Notes: generated from the sequence alone by a model not told the origin. A stretch of 64,000 nucleotides of DNA from Alcanivorax sp. 1008 (GCF_020667895.1 NZ_JAFMPS010000006.1:1-64000); one strand, 5' to 3'; positions 9,036 through 18,772 are shown, counted from the first letter of the stretch. Numbers and translations are program-made.

Positions 9036-10652
9036 TCAGGCCTGCAACCGGGTCGCCAGCCGGGTGGCGTTGCGTGCGGTCATGCCGTAGATGGTCAGCT
9101 GAGGGTTAACGCCCAGACTGGTGGGCAGCACCGAGCCATCAAACACGTACAGGTTTTCCAAGTGGTGGTAGCGGCCATCGCTGTCAGTCAGACAGCGGCT
9201 TTCATCGGCCCCCATGGTGCAGCCACCCATCACATGAGCACTGCCGCAGCCGGCCATTCCGGGAGCATATTTCAGCGTCGGAATAAGCTCCTTGACCTGC
9301 TTCCAGCTGCTCATGAACGGCATGTCGCCATGGCCGGCGCGAACAGACTGCGCCCCGGCAGCAAACAGCATTTCCGCCATCTTCAGGTGGCTATGGCGCA
9401 GCCCTTCGAGAACATAATCATTGAGTACATAGTCGAGCACCGCATCGCCATACTTGCTCAGCTCCACCGCACCACCCTCACTTTCATCGTGGAAGCCATC
9501 ACGCATCATGGCAATGGCGGCAGCATAATGAGGTAAGCGCGACACTTGAGTGCGGGCCAGGCTGCCGTAGCCGCCAATTAGTGAGGACATCAGGCCGGGG
9601 TGGGTCGGCATGACTTCCATCTTGTAGCCGATGGCGCCATCAACGCCATCTCGCCAGGTGAACTGGTCGGAGTACAGCGATTGCGGCGCACCATAGTAGC
9701 CGTCGACCCGCTCCTCAAAATCACCCAGTACCAATGTGGTTGGATGTAGAAAAGTACGCTTGCCGAGCCGTTCGTGGGGATCAGGCACGCCGGCCCGCAT
9801 CAGTAGCGCAGGCGTATTGATGCCACCGCCCGCTGCTACAAACGTCTTTGCAACTACCCGTACGGTTTTGCCAGTGGCCTGACGCCGTCCATCCAGTGCA
9901 TTGCAAACCACAGCAGTAACACGTGTGCCGTCATGCTCCAGCGTGCGTGCCTCGGCGCTGTGCACTAGCGTGGCACCATTTTCCATGGCAGATGGAAGTG
10001 TGGTCACCAGCATGGATTGTTTTGCGTTTGTCGGGCAGCCGGTGCCGCAGTAACCGAGGTTCCAGCAGCCATCAACATTGCGCGGGATCACGCTCCAGCC
10101 CCAGCCGAGCGCCTCGCAGCCATTTTTCAAGGCGTTGTTGTTGCTGTTGGGCGGCATCGCCCACTTGCTGACCCGCAGGCGCTTTTCCATTTTCTCAAAC
10201 CACGGATCGAGCTCGCCGCGAGACAGGCCGGTGACACCAAAATTATCTTGCCAGTAGGACAGAGTTTGCTCCGGGGTGCGGAAACTGGAAGTCCAGTTAA
10301 CCACCGTGGTGCCGCCCACGGCACGCCCCTGAAGAATGGCGATGCTGCCATCTTTGGCTGCTCTGGCAGCGCCCTCCTGATAAAGATCGCGGTAGGCTTC
10401 GCCCTCGTCCATATTGAACTGATCAGTGCTTTTAAGTTTGGCGGCTTCAATGATCACCACACGAAGGCCAGACTGACTCAGGATTTCTGCACTAACACCG
10501 CCGCCGGCGCCGGAGCCGATAATCGCCACATCCGCTTCAATGGTTCGGTCTTCATTCAACTGCGATGCGTCGATAACGGACCAGCCTGCTGCCACGCCCT
10601 CTTTCCACGGATCGCGGATGCCTCTTACTTCGAGCTTGGATAAGTCGTTCAT
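9036..10652 (-). CDS. GMC-family FAD oxidoreductase (membrane-linked alcohol dehydrogenase type)
   Basis: A 538-residue flavoprotein. The Rossmann motif VAIIGSGAGGGVSAEILS is near residue 45, and the C-terminal GMC segment has HVMGGCTMG and GVNPQLTIYGMTARNA. The start at MNDLSKLEV has an AAAGGTGG site and overlaps the stop of the upstream gene in ATGA, so the two are translationally coupled. That upstream gene is a small Tat-signal subunit, as seen in multi-subunit GMC dehydrogenases. With an aldehyde dehydrogenase before both, oxidation of a (probably long-chain or terpenoid) alcohol via the aldehyde to the acid is a reasonable inference. Confidence 0.85.
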   Translation of the reverse strand: MNDLSKLEVRGIRDPWKEGVAAGWSVIDASQLNEDRTIEADVAIIGSGAGGGVSAEILSQSGLRVVIIEAAKLKSTDQFNMDEGEAYRDLYQEGAARAAKDGSIAILQGRAVGGTTVVNWTSSFRTPEQTLSYWQDNFGVTGLSRGELDPWFEKMEKRLRVSKWAMPPNSNNNALKNGCEALGWGWSVIPRNVDGCWNLGYCGTGCPTNAKQSMLVTTLPSAMENGATLVHSAEARTLEHDGTRVTAVVCNALDGRRQATGKTVRVVAKTFVAAGGGINTPALLMRAGVPDPHERLGKRTFLHPTTLVLGDFEERVDGYYGAPQSLYSDQFTWRDGVDGAIGYKMEVMPTHPGLMSSLIGGYGSLARTQVSRLPHYAAAIAMMRDGFHDESEGGAVELSKYGDAVLDYVLNDYVLEGLRHSHLKMAEMLFAAGAQSVRAGHGDMPFMSSWKQVKELIPTLKYAPGMAGCGSAHVMGGCTMGADESRCLTDSDGRYHHLENLYVFDGSVLPTSLGVNPQLTIYGMTARNATRLATRLQA

Positions 10653-11188
10653 GCAACCACCTTTCTTGGTGGGCCCGGATAACCGGTGCCTTTGGCAATC
10701 TCGGGGTCGGTGTACCAGGCCAGCGTCAGTGGTTGGCACAGGCCATTAAACGCAAGTCGGGCAAAACTGTTTTGCTTGCGGCTCCAGCTCGCCAGCCCCT
10801 GATCAATTTGCTCAGCACTCAATGTGCCGGGGTGCGACCAGGCATCCATGGTCCACCAGCGAAAGGCACCCAGCTGCAACACATCATAGAGCTGAAAAAT
10901 GGCGTCGCGGCCACCCTGGGCTGGGCTGTCGAGCAAGGTATCCAGGCGCTGCAGCACTCTGGGTACATCTGCGTCAGCATTTGGCAGGGCGCCAGCTAAC
11001 AGTACCGGGATCATTGGAGTAAGTAGTTCGATATCTGCCTGGCGCAAGTGCAGGAAGCCGTCAGCCGGTACCTTGGCGGCACTGCATCCGCTCAGCGAGG
11101 CAACGCCGGCTCCGCCGGCCAGCAGGGCAGAACCAAATAAGCCGGCGCGCAGAAATGCGCGCCGGTTCAGGGCCAGAGTGTCGTTCAT
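10649..11188 (-). CDS. Tat-signal small subunit partner of the GMC dehydrogenase
   Basis: A 179-residue protein with a twin-arginine leader (NRRAFLRAGLFGSALLAGG) and a cysteine after it (LSGC), so it may also be lipidated. The rest is helical, resembling the gluconate 2-dehydrogenase subunit 3 (Gluconate_2-dh3) family. These small subunits accompany GMC flavoproteins. Its TGA stop overlaps the ATG of the GMC gene by four bases, and it starts 7 bases after the ALDH stop. All three genes form one operon. The family call is by character, not by a strong motif. Confidence 0.7.
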   Translation of the reverse strand: MNDTLALNRRAFLRAGLFGSALLAGGAGVASLSGCSAAKVPADGFLHLRQADIELLTPMIPVLLAGALPNADADVPRVLQRLDTLLDSPAQGGRDAIFQLYDVLQLGAFRWWTMDAWSHPGTLSAEQIDQGLASWSRKQNSFARLAFNGLCQPLTLAWYTDPEIAKGTGYPGPPRKVVA

Positions 11189-11195
11189 CTGTGCC

Positions 11196-12638
11196 TCACT
11201 TCATCAGATATTTATAAATGAACTTGTGCATACCGCGGCCGAAGGGCGGCAACACATTCTTGGTTGGGTTAATGCGACCGCGGCGGAAAACACCCTTGGC
11301 GTTGGAGAAGGTCAGGAAGCCCTCATAGCCATGATAGTGGCCCATGCCGGACGGTCCGACACCACCAAATGGAATGTCATCAACACCTACCTGAGTCATG
11401 GTGTCATTCAATGCGGCACAACCGGAGTGGGTGTTGTTCAACACATAGCGGGCGCGCTCGCTGTTCCAGTCAAAGTAATACAGGGCCAGAGGACGTGGGC
11501 CGGCGTTAACGAAATCGATTGCCTGCTGCACAGAGTCATACTCATGGACGATCATCAGCGGGCCGAAGATTTCATCGTCAGCGACTTTCATATCTGCGGT
11601 GACGTTTAGCAGCAAGGTAAATGGAATCTTGCGCGACTGGCTGAAGTCTTCGTTGGCTGGATTGATCTGAATAACAGTAGCGCCCTTCTCGCGGGCATCT
11701 TCAATATAGCCAATCAGCCGTTTGTGCTGTCGCTCATTAACCACCGAGGTCAGATCCGGATTGTTCAGCATGGTCGGATACATGCCGCTGACCTGATCAT
11801 TAAAGGCTTTAACGAACTCGTCCGTCTTGCCCTTTGGCAGCATGACGTAATCGGGAGAGACGCAGGTTTGACCGGCGTTGAAACACTTGCCAAAAGCAAT
11901 GCGCTCCACCGCGTCCGGAATTGGGAAATCATCGCTGATGATGCAGGGGCTTTTGCCGCCCAGCTCAAGAGTGACGGGCGTCAGGTTCTCAGCCGCAGCA
12001 CGCATCACATGGCGACCGATAGAGGTGGCTCCAGTAAACAGCAGATGATCAAACGGCAATTTCGAAAATGCCGCGCCCACATCCACTTCGCCATTGAAAA
12101 CGGCCACATGATCCTGTTCGTAGACTTCGGCAAGAATTTTCCGCAGCAGCGCGCCGCTTGCCGGAGTGGATTCACTCATCTTGATCATCACCCGGTTGCC
12201 GGCCGCCAGTGCGCCGATCATAGGGCCAAGGGCGAGGTAGAAAGGATAGTTCCACGGCGAAATGATGCCGACCACGCCCACCGGCTGGTAGGTCACCATG
12301 GCCGACCCGGGCCACTGGGCGGCGCCAACTTTGCGCTTTTGCGGCTTCATCCATTTGCGCAGGTTCTTGGCGTAATAGCCGACGCCCTCAAGACTGGTGA
12401 GGATCTCCGCGAGCCGGGTTTCGTCAGCCGAGCGGCCACCGAAGTCGTTATTCAGGGCGTCACAAATCTCATCCTGATACTTGAGCAGCAGGGGGCGCAG
12501 CCTGTTCAGGTGGTCAATGCGCTCTTCCGCGCCCGGATAGGGATGGCGGGCAAAGGCCTCTTTCTGCGCCTGGAAGATCTGCTCCATTCGCTGGATTTCT
12601 TCGTTCTGGCTATGCAGGGCCTGAATATCGGCAACCAT
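11196..12638 (-). CDS. Coniferyl-aldehyde-dehydrogenase-type NAD(P)-dependent aldehyde dehydrogenase
   Basis: A 480-residue ALDH of the class-3/CalB type. It carries ELGGKSP near residue 233 (general-base Glu) and the catalytic cysteine in FNAGQTCVSPDY near 266. The C-terminal segment is hydrophobic (HKFIYKYLMK), as in membrane-associated fatty aldehyde dehydrogenases. The start MVADIQALHSQ has a CAGGAGAG site. It is the first gene of a three-gene operon with the Tat subunit and the GMC enzyme. It is divergently transcribed from a TetR gene with a palindromic operator between them. Confidence 0.88.
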   Translation of the reverse strand: MVADIQALHSQNEEIQRMEQIFQAQKEAFARHPYPGAEERIDHLNRLRPLLLKYQDEICDALNNDFGGRSADETRLAEILTSLEGVGYYAKNLRKWMKPQKRKVGAAQWPGSAMVTYQPVGVVGIISPWNYPFYLALGPMIGALAAGNRVMIKMSESTPASGALLRKILAEVYEQDHVAVFNGEVDVGAAFSKLPFDHLLFTGATSIGRHVMRAAAENLTPVTLELGGKSPCIISDDFPIPDAVERIAFGKCFNAGQTCVSPDYVMLPKGKTDEFVKAFNDQVSGMYPTMLNNPDLTSVVNERQHKRLIGYIEDAREKGATVIQINPANEDFSQSRKIPFTLLLNVTADMKVADDEIFGPLMIVHEYDSVQQAIDFVNAGPRPLALYYFDWNSERARYVLNNTHSGCAALNDTMTQVGVDDIPFGGVGPSGMGHYHGYEGFLTFSNAKGVFRRGRINPTKNVLPPFGRGMHKFIYKYLMK

Positions 12639-12674
12639 GGGACTCTCCTGAAGCTGCAATAAATAAGTGGAAAC

Positions 12675-12713
12675 TTGACTAGTGATTTTTAGAGCAATTA
12701 CTCTAACTGTCAA
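12675..12713. promoter_or_regulatory. Divergent promoters with TetR operator palindrome
   Basis: The sequence TTAGAGCAATTACTCTAA (12689-12706) is an 18-base palindrome with one mismatched pair. On the minus strand it lies in the spacer between TTGACA (12713-12708) and TAAAAA (12691-12686), aimed at the ALDH operon. On the plus strand TTGACT (12675-12680) and TTACTC (12698-12703), 17 apart, face tetR. Binding of the TetR protein here would block both promoters, which is typical autoregulated repression. Assigning this palindrome to this TetR is inference from position. Confidence 0.65.
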
Positions 12714-12769
12714 TCCCTGCTGCCCAACTGGCTGCATCAGCACCTTTTTAACAGGACTTCTGGCCCGAT

Positions 12770-13444
12770 ATGACCAGCACCAAAGAGCGCATCCTTGCCA
12801 CCAGTCTTGAGCTATTTAATCGGCTCGGCGAACGCAACGTCACCACCAACCATATCGCGGAGGCGCTGGGTATCTCGCCGGGTAATCTCTACTACCATTT
12901 CCGCAATAAGGCCGACATCGTATTTGCCCTGTTCGAGCGCTATCAGGACACGGTGAAGGCATTTCTGCAGGTGCCGCCGGGCCGTCCACTGACCTGGCAG
13001 GACAAGGTGGGGTACTTCGAGTCGATTCTGCAGAGTATGTGGGGGGCGCGCTTCCTGCATCGTGATATGGCCCATCTGCTCAATCAGGATGAGCGTTTGC
13101 GATCCAGCTACAGTGACTTTGTGCGTCGTAGTCTGGAGCAGGGCCTGCAGGTGTATGAGGGGTTGCGCGCCGCCGGGCTGATTGATGTCGGCGACGAGGA
13201 AATGCAGGCGCTGCTGGTCAACACCTGGGTTATGGCGGCGTCCTGGGCCGGTTTTGTGCACAGTATGGTGCCAGCGGAGCGACGTGACGAAGAGTTGGAC
13301 AGAACGTTGCTACGTCAGGGCATCTATCAGATTGTCTGCCTTGAGGCACCCTACTTGCGAGGAGAGGCGCTGGAGCACCTCAACGCCATGAAGACGCGCT
13401 ACAGCAAGGGCAATACTCTGGAGTTGCTGTTGCCGCCTTTATAG
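12770..13444 (+). CDS. TetR/AcrR-family transcriptional repressor
   Basis: A 224-residue protein with an N-terminal helix-turn-helix (residues 5-52). It includes TTNHIAEALGISPGNLYYHF, a very typical TetR recognition helix with the YYHF signature. The C-terminal ligand domain belongs to the DUF/TetR_C group with a conserved tryptophan-rich segment (WVMAASWAGF). It is divergent from the ALDH-GMC operon and shares the 131-base control region with it, so it most likely represses that operon until an alcohol, aldehyde or acyl ligand binds. Confidence 0.9.
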   Translation: MTSTKERILATSLELFNRLGERNVTTNHIAEALGISPGNLYYHFRNKADIVFALFERYQDTVKAFLQVPPGRPLTWQDKVGYFESILQSMWGARFLHRDMAHLLNQDERLRSSYSDFVRRSLEQGLQVYEGLRAAGLIDVGDEEMQALLVNTWVMAASWAGFVHSMVPAERRDEELDRTLLRQGIYQIVCLEAPYLRGEALEHLNAMKTRYSKGNTLELLLPPL

Positions 13445-13450
13445 CCATCA

Positions 13451-16180
13451 CTACATCATCTGCCGTAACACATAGTGCAGAATGCCGCCGTGGCGGTAGT
13501 ACTCCACCTCCGTAGCCGTATCCAGTCGTACCAGCGCGGCGAAGGTTTGTTCTTCGCCATTTTTGCGGACTCTTACACGGGTGATGCCGTGTGGCACCAG
13601 ATCATCCAGCAGATCTGGAATATCGATCTCCTCGCTGCCATCCAGTTTCAGGGAATGCCGGTCAACGCCTTGCGGGAACTGCAGTGGCAGAATGCCCATG
13701 CCGATCAGGTTGGACCTGTGGATGCGCTCAAAACTTTCCGCAACCACCGCTCGTACGCCAAGCAGATTCGTGCCCTTTGCTGCCCAGTCCCGTGATGAGC
13801 CGGTACCGTATTCCTTGCCGGCAAATATCACCGTGGGCACGCCATCGTTCAGATAGCGCATTGCTGCACCGTAGATGGGAAGTACCTCGCCTTGCGGCAT
13901 ATGTTTGGTAACACCACCCTCACTGCCCGGTACCATTTCGTTTCTGATGCGGATATTGGCAAAGGTGCCGCGCATCATGACTTGGTGGTTGCCGCGACGG
14001 GAGCCATAGGAATTGAAATCCTTTGCTTGCACGCCGTGGCTTTGCAGATAGTGACCGGCCGGACTGTCCGCCTGAATGTTGCCAGCCGGGGAAATATGGT
14101 CCGTGGTAATCGAGTCGCCGAACAATGCCAGAATGCGCGCATTACTAATGGCGCTTAGCGGCGTTGGTGTTTTTGTCAGCCCATGGAAATATGGCGGATG
14201 CTGAATATAGGTGGAGTCATCCTTCCATTCATAGGTATCGGCGGTGGGCGCCGGCATGGCTTGCCAGTGAGCATCGCCGTCGAATACAGAGGCATATTGA
14301 TGGCGAAACATGTCGCCGCTGACATTTTTTAGCGCGCTCTGGATTTCCGCGTTGCTTGGCCAGATGTCGCGCAAGTATACCGCTTTGCCCTGACTATCAC
14401 GGCCTACCGGGTCTTTGCTCAGATCAATCTTTACTGAGCCAGCCAGTGCATAAGCGACTACCAGAGGTGGAGAGGCAAGCCAGTTTGTTTTGACGCTCTG
14501 GTGCACCCGTCCTTCAAAATTACGATTGCCTGATAGCACTGACGCAACCATCAGGTCACCTTGATGAACTGCTGTTTCGATCACCTCCGGCAAGGGGCCG
14601 GAATTACCGATACAAGTAGTGCAGCCATAGCCCACCAACTGGAACCCCAGAGCATCAAGGTCATCCTGCAGTCCGGCTTTGGCTAGATAGTCGGTCACTA
14701 CCTTGGAGCCAGGCGCCAAAGATGTTTTTACCCAGGGCTTTCTGCTCAGGCCGTGCTCTCTGGCTTTTTTCGCCAGCAGCCCGGCAGCCATCATTACTGA
14801 TGGGTTGGAGGTGTTGGTGCAGGATGTGATTGCCGCAATGACCACATCACCGTGGCTCAGGTCATGCTGCTGGCCTTCAATCTCAACAGCAACGACGCCA
14901 GGTGTGCTAGCAATCTCGGGCTGGATGCCGCCCTCGCTTTGCATCGCTGCCTCGTCGCGCACCGGAATTTGTTTGCTTTGCAGGTGAGTAAAGGTGGCGG
15001 CCACTTTGTTAAGGTCGACCCGATCCTGGGGTCGCTTCGGGCCTGCCAGGCTGGCTTGTACGGTGCTCAAATCGAGTGTTAGCAAGTCAGTAAATGTGGG
15101 CTCTTTCATGCCGGGTTCGCGCCACAAACCTTGAGCTTTGCTGTACTGCTCCACCAGCGCAACGCTATGGCCATCGCGACCGGATAGGGTCAGATATTCA
15201 AGGGTCCGCTCATCAATCGGGAAGAAGCCACAAGTGGCGCCATATTCCGGTGCCATATTGGCAATGGTGGCGCGGTCAGCCAGCGGCAGTTGATTAAGTC
15301 CGTCGCCGCAGAATTCGACAAACTTCCCGACTACGCCACGCTTGCGCAGCATTTCCGTAATCGTCAGCACCAGATCGGTGGCGGTAATTCCGTCTGTCAG
15401 TTTACCCACCAGACGAAAACCGATTACTTCCGGAATCAACATGGATACGGGTTGGCCAAGCATGGCCGCTTCCGCTTCAATGCCTCCCACACCCCAGCCA
15501 AGTACGCCAAGCGCGTTGATCATGGTGGTGTGCGAGTCTGTGCCCACCAGAGTGTCCGGATAGGCCCACAGCTCGCCGGATTTTTCTTCTGACCAGACGG
15601 CCTTTGCCAGATATTCCAGATTGACCTGATGACAGATGCCGGTGCCCGGTGGCACCACGCGAAAATTATTGAACGCCTTCTGGCCCCAACGCAGAAATTC
15701 GTACCGTTCGCCATTGCGTTCGTATTCACGACGAACATTGTCGGTAAAGGCGTGATCGGAGGCGAAGTTGTCCACCATCACCGAGTGATCGATAACAAGG
15801 TCCACTGGGGTGAGTGGATTGATGCGTTGCGGATCACCTCCCGCGGCAGCAATAGCGTCACGCATGGCAGCCAGATCTACCACGCCGGGCACGCCGGTAA
15901 AATCCTGCATCAGCACCCGTGCCGGGCGAAAGGCAATTTCCCGATCCGAGGTGCGCGTTTCCGTCCATTTAACCAGTGCGCGAATATCGTCTTTGCTGAC
16001 ACTGACGCCATCCTCAAAGCGCAGCAGGTTCTCCAGCAGCACCTTGAGTGAGAAGGGGAGTTGATCAAGATTGCCCCAGCCTTGATTGGCCAGTGCGGGC
16101 AGAGAAAAGTAGCGGTACTGGCGACCATCAAGTTCGAAGCTGGTGGCGGTGCCGAGGGTATTATTGCCGAACGTGGTCAT
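13451..16180 (-). CDS. acnA: Aconitate hydratase A
   Basis: A 909-residue [4Fe-4S] enzyme of the TCA and glyoxylate cycles that interconverts citrate and isocitrate. Visible signatures are AAITSCTNTSNPSVMM with the first cluster cysteine, GCTTCIGNSGPL with the other two, and GSSRDWAAKGTNLLGVRAV in the swivel domain. Length and architecture match the AcnA/IRP-like monomeric type, not AcnB. It converges with tetR, 6 bases between stops. A GGAG ribosome-binding site precedes the ATG. Confidence 0.97.
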   Translation of the reverse strand: MTTFGNNTLGTATSFELDGRQYRYFSLPALANQGWGNLDQLPFSLKVLLENLLRFEDGVSVSKDDIRALVKWTETRTSDREIAFRPARVLMQDFTGVPGVVDLAAMRDAIAAAGGDPQRINPLTPVDLVIDHSVMVDNFASDHAFTDNVRREYERNGERYEFLRWGQKAFNNFRVVPPGTGICHQVNLEYLAKAVWSEEKSGELWAYPDTLVGTDSHTTMINALGVLGWGVGGIEAEAAMLGQPVSMLIPEVIGFRLVGKLTDGITATDLVLTITEMLRKRGVVGKFVEFCGDGLNQLPLADRATIANMAPEYGATCGFFPIDERTLEYLTLSGRDGHSVALVEQYSKAQGLWREPGMKEPTFTDLLTLDLSTVQASLAGPKRPQDRVDLNKVAATFTHLQSKQIPVRDEAAMQSEGGIQPEIASTPGVVAVEIEGQQHDLSHGDVVIAAITSCTNTSNPSVMMAAGLLAKKAREHGLSRKPWVKTSLAPGSKVVTDYLAKAGLQDDLDALGFQLVGYGCTTCIGNSGPLPEVIETAVHQGDLMVASVLSGNRNFEGRVHQSVKTNWLASPPLVVAYALAGSVKIDLSKDPVGRDSQGKAVYLRDIWPSNAEIQSALKNVSGDMFRHQYASVFDGDAHWQAMPAPTADTYEWKDDSTYIQHPPYFHGLTKTPTPLSAISNARILALFGDSITTDHISPAGNIQADSPAGHYLQSHGVQAKDFNSYGSRRGNHQVMMRGTFANIRIRNEMVPGSEGGVTKHMPQGEVLPIYGAAMRYLNDGVPTVIFAGKEYGTGSSRDWAAKGTNLLGVRAVVAESFERIHRSNLIGMGILPLQFPQGVDRHSLKLDGSEEIDIPDLLDDLVPHGITRVRVRKNGEEQTFAALVRLDTATEVEYYRHGGILHYVLRQMM

Positions 16181-16241
16181 GGCGAGCTCCCGTCTGATCC
16201 GTAGGGGGAGCCCTTGATACTACGCCCTGCAGCCGGGGTAC

Positions 16242-16574
16242 TCAAAGAGCGCTGGAAAATACGCCGTCAAGTTGATGTAACAGATCAATAATAGCCTGGG
16301 TGTCCTGTTCGATATGCTTTAGCGACTCTTCCGCCATGGGCGCGATCTGGCAGCGTTCTGGCAGCGGTAGCGCTCCTTCAATCAAGGCGCGAAAGCGAGG
16401 TAGCAATACCCACTGCAGCCATTCGTCAAAATTCATCCGGTCGGCAAAAAATGGCACATTACTGGCGAACGCCTCCGGCGACGGAGGCTGGCCTGACCAG
16501 ACCCCCAAATTACGTAGCTCTATTTCGATATCATCCAGTAGTACAGAGACAGTGGGTGCGCGAGGGTCAGTCAT
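16242..16574 (-). CDS. yqcC: YqcC-family (DUF446) protein
   Basis: A 110-residue helical protein with the YqcC pattern: LLDDIEIELRNLGVW near the start, FFADRMNFDEWLQWVLLPRF in the middle and the PMAEESL turn. Function is unknown; in several gammaproteobacteria it sits next to truC or a HAD gene. I chose the ATG at 16574, which overlaps the stop of the HAD gene by 8 bases, so the two are cotranscribed and coupled. Confidence 0.8.
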   Translation of the reverse strand: MTDPRAPTVSVLLDDIEIELRNLGVWSGQPPSPEAFASNVPFFADRMNFDEWLQWVLLPRFRALIEGALPLPERCQIAPMAEESLKHIEQDTQAIIDLLHQLDGVFSSAL

Positions 16575-17274
16575 CAAGCATTGCCAAAAGATCGCTCAGT
16601 TCGTGCAGATTGTGGATGCGATGGGGGTGGCTGTCCAAGTGTTGTGGCCAGGACTGGTCGAGCAGATTGGCCCAGACCGCATGAAAGCCTTGCTGGCGGG
16701 CGCCATGAATGTCTTCTTCTGGATGGTCGCCAACATGCACTGCCTGCTCGGGCTTTACCCCGGCGGACTGCAGCGCTGCCTGAAATATCTCCGGTTCCGG
16801 TTTGCGCCGGCCAATGGACTCCGCTGAATGATGAAAATCGAACAGCTCATGAATGCCAATTTTTTTCAGGTCCGCGTTGCCATTGGTCAGCGCGCCCAGT
16901 TGATAGCTGCCAGCCAATAGTTCCAGAGTCTCAAGGGCTCCCGGGAAAAACACCACTTCGTTACGGGCATCATGGAATACGCGGAAACCCTGACCGGCCA
17001 GTAGTGCGGCTTCGTTGGTGCAGTAGCCCGCCTCACGAAAGCCAAGCGCCAGTGCATCACGGCGCAGGGCTGTCAGGTTGTGGATGTAGCCAGGTTTGTC
17101 GCGTAATAGCTGATTGCGGATGCGCACCATGGTATCGCGCCCCATATAGGCGGCAGCATCAGGGTGTTTCTCGGCAATCCATTCTGCGCAACGGCGCTCC
17201 GCCCGGCGGATCACTTCATCCACCGGCCAGAGGGTGTTATCCAGATCAAATGTGATCAGCTTTAGTGCGGCCAT
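16567..17274 (-). CDS. HAD-superfamily phosphatase (YigB-like)
   Basis: A 235-residue haloacid-dehalogenase-type hydrolase. Motif I is FDLDNTLW (residues 9-16, nucleophile Asp10). Motif II is LTNG near 132, the lysine motif KPEP near 161, and the acidic motif HVGDHPEEDI near 183. The cap is C1. It resembles YigB, an FMN phosphatase, but substrate cannot be told from sequence. It is divergent from the hydroxyacid dehydrogenase gene and coupled to yqcC. Confidence 0.85.
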   Translation of the reverse strand: MAALKLITFDLDNTLWPVDEVIRRAERRCAEWIAEKHPDAAAYMGRDTMVRIRNQLLRDKPGYIHNLTALRRDALALGFREAGYCTNEAALLAGQGFRVFHDARNEVVFFPGALETLELLAGSYQLGALTNGNADLKKIGIHELFDFHHSAESIGRRKPEPEIFQAALQSAGVKPEQAVHVGDHPEEDIHGARQQGFHAVWANLLDQSWPQHLDSHPHRIHNLHELSDLLAMLDD

Positions 17275-17380
17275 AGGTACGATGTTAGCCCGCCTTGTAT
17301 GGCCGGGTCATTACCGGTTGGCGGCTGCTGCTATTATCAGTCCTTCTAATGAGACGCCGTCTACAAACCGGAGGGGAGCT

Positions 17381-18343
17381 ATGCGCGGAGTGGTACTGGA
17401 TCTCGACACCTTGCATCCGCAGGACCTGTCATTGGACGACCTGCAAGCCAGTTTGCCGGATTGGCAGTTGTTTGCCGGCACCAGCCCGGAGGATACGGCG
17501 GCGCGGATAGCGGGTTGTCAGGTTGTGGTTACCAACAAGGTGGTAATTGACCGGGCGGCGATGCATGCCTGTGCTGACCTGAAGCTGATCTGTGTGTCTG
17601 CCACTGGCACTAACAACGTGGACCTGCAGGCGGCCACAGAGCGAGGCATCGTGGTGTGCAATGTGCGTGACTATGCGGCGGCCAGTCTGGCGCAGCATGT
17701 TTTCGCACTGCTATTGGCGTTGGCCACCCGCTGGCACCAATATGCGGCTGATGTGCAGGCTGGAGAATGGTCGCGCTCACCCATGTTTTGCCTGATGCAC
17801 CGGCCGGTGATGGAGCTGGCAGGCAAGACATTTGGAGTGATCGGCTACGGGGTGCTTGGCCGGGAGGTGGCCAGGCTGGCACAGGCTTTTGGCATGCGGG
17901 TGCTGGTTAGCGACAGTCTGCGCCCCGGTGTGGCGTCCCAGCCTGATCGGGTGCCACTGGCGACGCTGCTTAGGGAAAGTGATGTGATCTCGCTGCATTG
18001 CCCACTGGATAAGGCCACCGCTCAGCTGGTAAACAAGGATTTTCTGGCGGCCATGAAGCCAGGTGCAGTGCTGATTAACACGGCCCGTGGCGGCCTGGTT
18101 GACGAGGCGGCACTGAAGCAGGCGTTGCTCGATGGGCAGCTGGCGGGGGCTGCGCTGGACGTGCTCAGCGTGGAGCCCCCGCCTGCGGATCATCTGTTGC
18201 TCGATGCGGCGATCCCGAATCTGATTATTACTCCTCACAACGCCTGGGTGAGTCGTGAATGTCGCCAGCGCTTGCTCGATGGCGTGGTGGCAAATATTGA
18301 GGGCTGGAAGGCAGGCAAGCCGGTTAATCCAGTGCTGGCCTGA
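17381..18343 (+). CDS. D-2-hydroxyacid dehydrogenase (glycerate dehydrogenase-like)
   Basis: A 320-residue NAD(P)-dependent enzyme. The start MRGVVLDLDTLHPQDL follows a strong GGAGGGGAGC site; the frame is open further upstream without conservation. The NAD-binding motif FGVIGYGVLGREVARLA is near residue 150. The catalytic residues are Arg in NTARGGLVDE, Glu in DVLSVEP and His in TPHNAW. Similarity to HprA/hydroxypyruvate reductase is the best guess, but family members act on many 2-oxoacids. Confidence 0.85.
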   Translation: MRGVVLDLDTLHPQDLSLDDLQASLPDWQLFAGTSPEDTAARIAGCQVVVTNKVVIDRAAMHACADLKLICVSATGTNNVDLQAATERGIVVCNVRDYAAASLAQHVFALLLALATRWHQYAADVQAGEWSRSPMFCLMHRPVMELAGKTFGVIGYGVLGREVARLAQAFGMRVLVSDSLRPGVASQPDRVPLATLLRESDVISLHCPLDKATAQLVNKDFLAAMKPGAVLINTARGGLVDEAALKQALLDGQLAGAALDVLSVEPPPADHLLLDAAIPNLIITPHNAWVSRECRQRLLDGVVANIEGWKAGKPVNPVLA

Positions 18344-18430
18344 GTGTGCTTTTTTGTTTGCCGTCGCGATCTGGCATGATGCCGCCCTGCTTGCGTCGTG
18401 ATCGGCGCACCCTCTGTCCCCGGAGATGCC

Positions 18431-18772
18431 ATGAGTGAGTTACCCAATTGCCCGAAATGTGGCAGCGAATACGCCTATGAAGATGGCGTCATGTTGGTCT
18501 GTCCGGAATGCGCCCACGAGTGGTCGAAGGACACAGAGCTAGAGTCCCAGGATGATGCTCCGGTGATTAAGGATGCCAATGGCACGGTACTGGCTGACGG
18601 CGATACCGTCACCGTGATCAAGGATCTGAAACTGAAAGGTTCGTCCCTGGTTGTAAAGGTCGGCACCAAGGTAAAGAACATCCGCCTGGTTGACGGTGAT
18701 CACGACATCGATTGCAAGGTCGATGGCATCGGAGCCATGAAGCTGAAGTCCGAATTCGTCAAGAAGGTTTGA
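18431..18772 (+). CDS. yjdM: YjdM/PhnA-family zinc-ribbon protein
   Basis: A 113-residue protein with an N-terminal zinc ribbon (CPKC...CPEC within residues 6-29). The C-terminal PhnA/YjdM beta domain contains [20 protein letters not shown] and [20 protein letters not shown]. The name PhnA is historical; the E. coli protein is not proven to be a phosphonoacetate hydrolase. The start follows a CGGAGATGCC site. It is a single gene, convergent with the lipoprotein at 18813. Confidence 0.92.
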   Translation: MSELPNCPKCGSEYAYEDGVMLVCPECAHEWSKDTELESQDDAPVIKDANGTVLADGDTVTVIKDLKLKGSSLVVKVGTKVKNIRLVDGDHDIDCKVDGIGAMKLKSEFVKKV

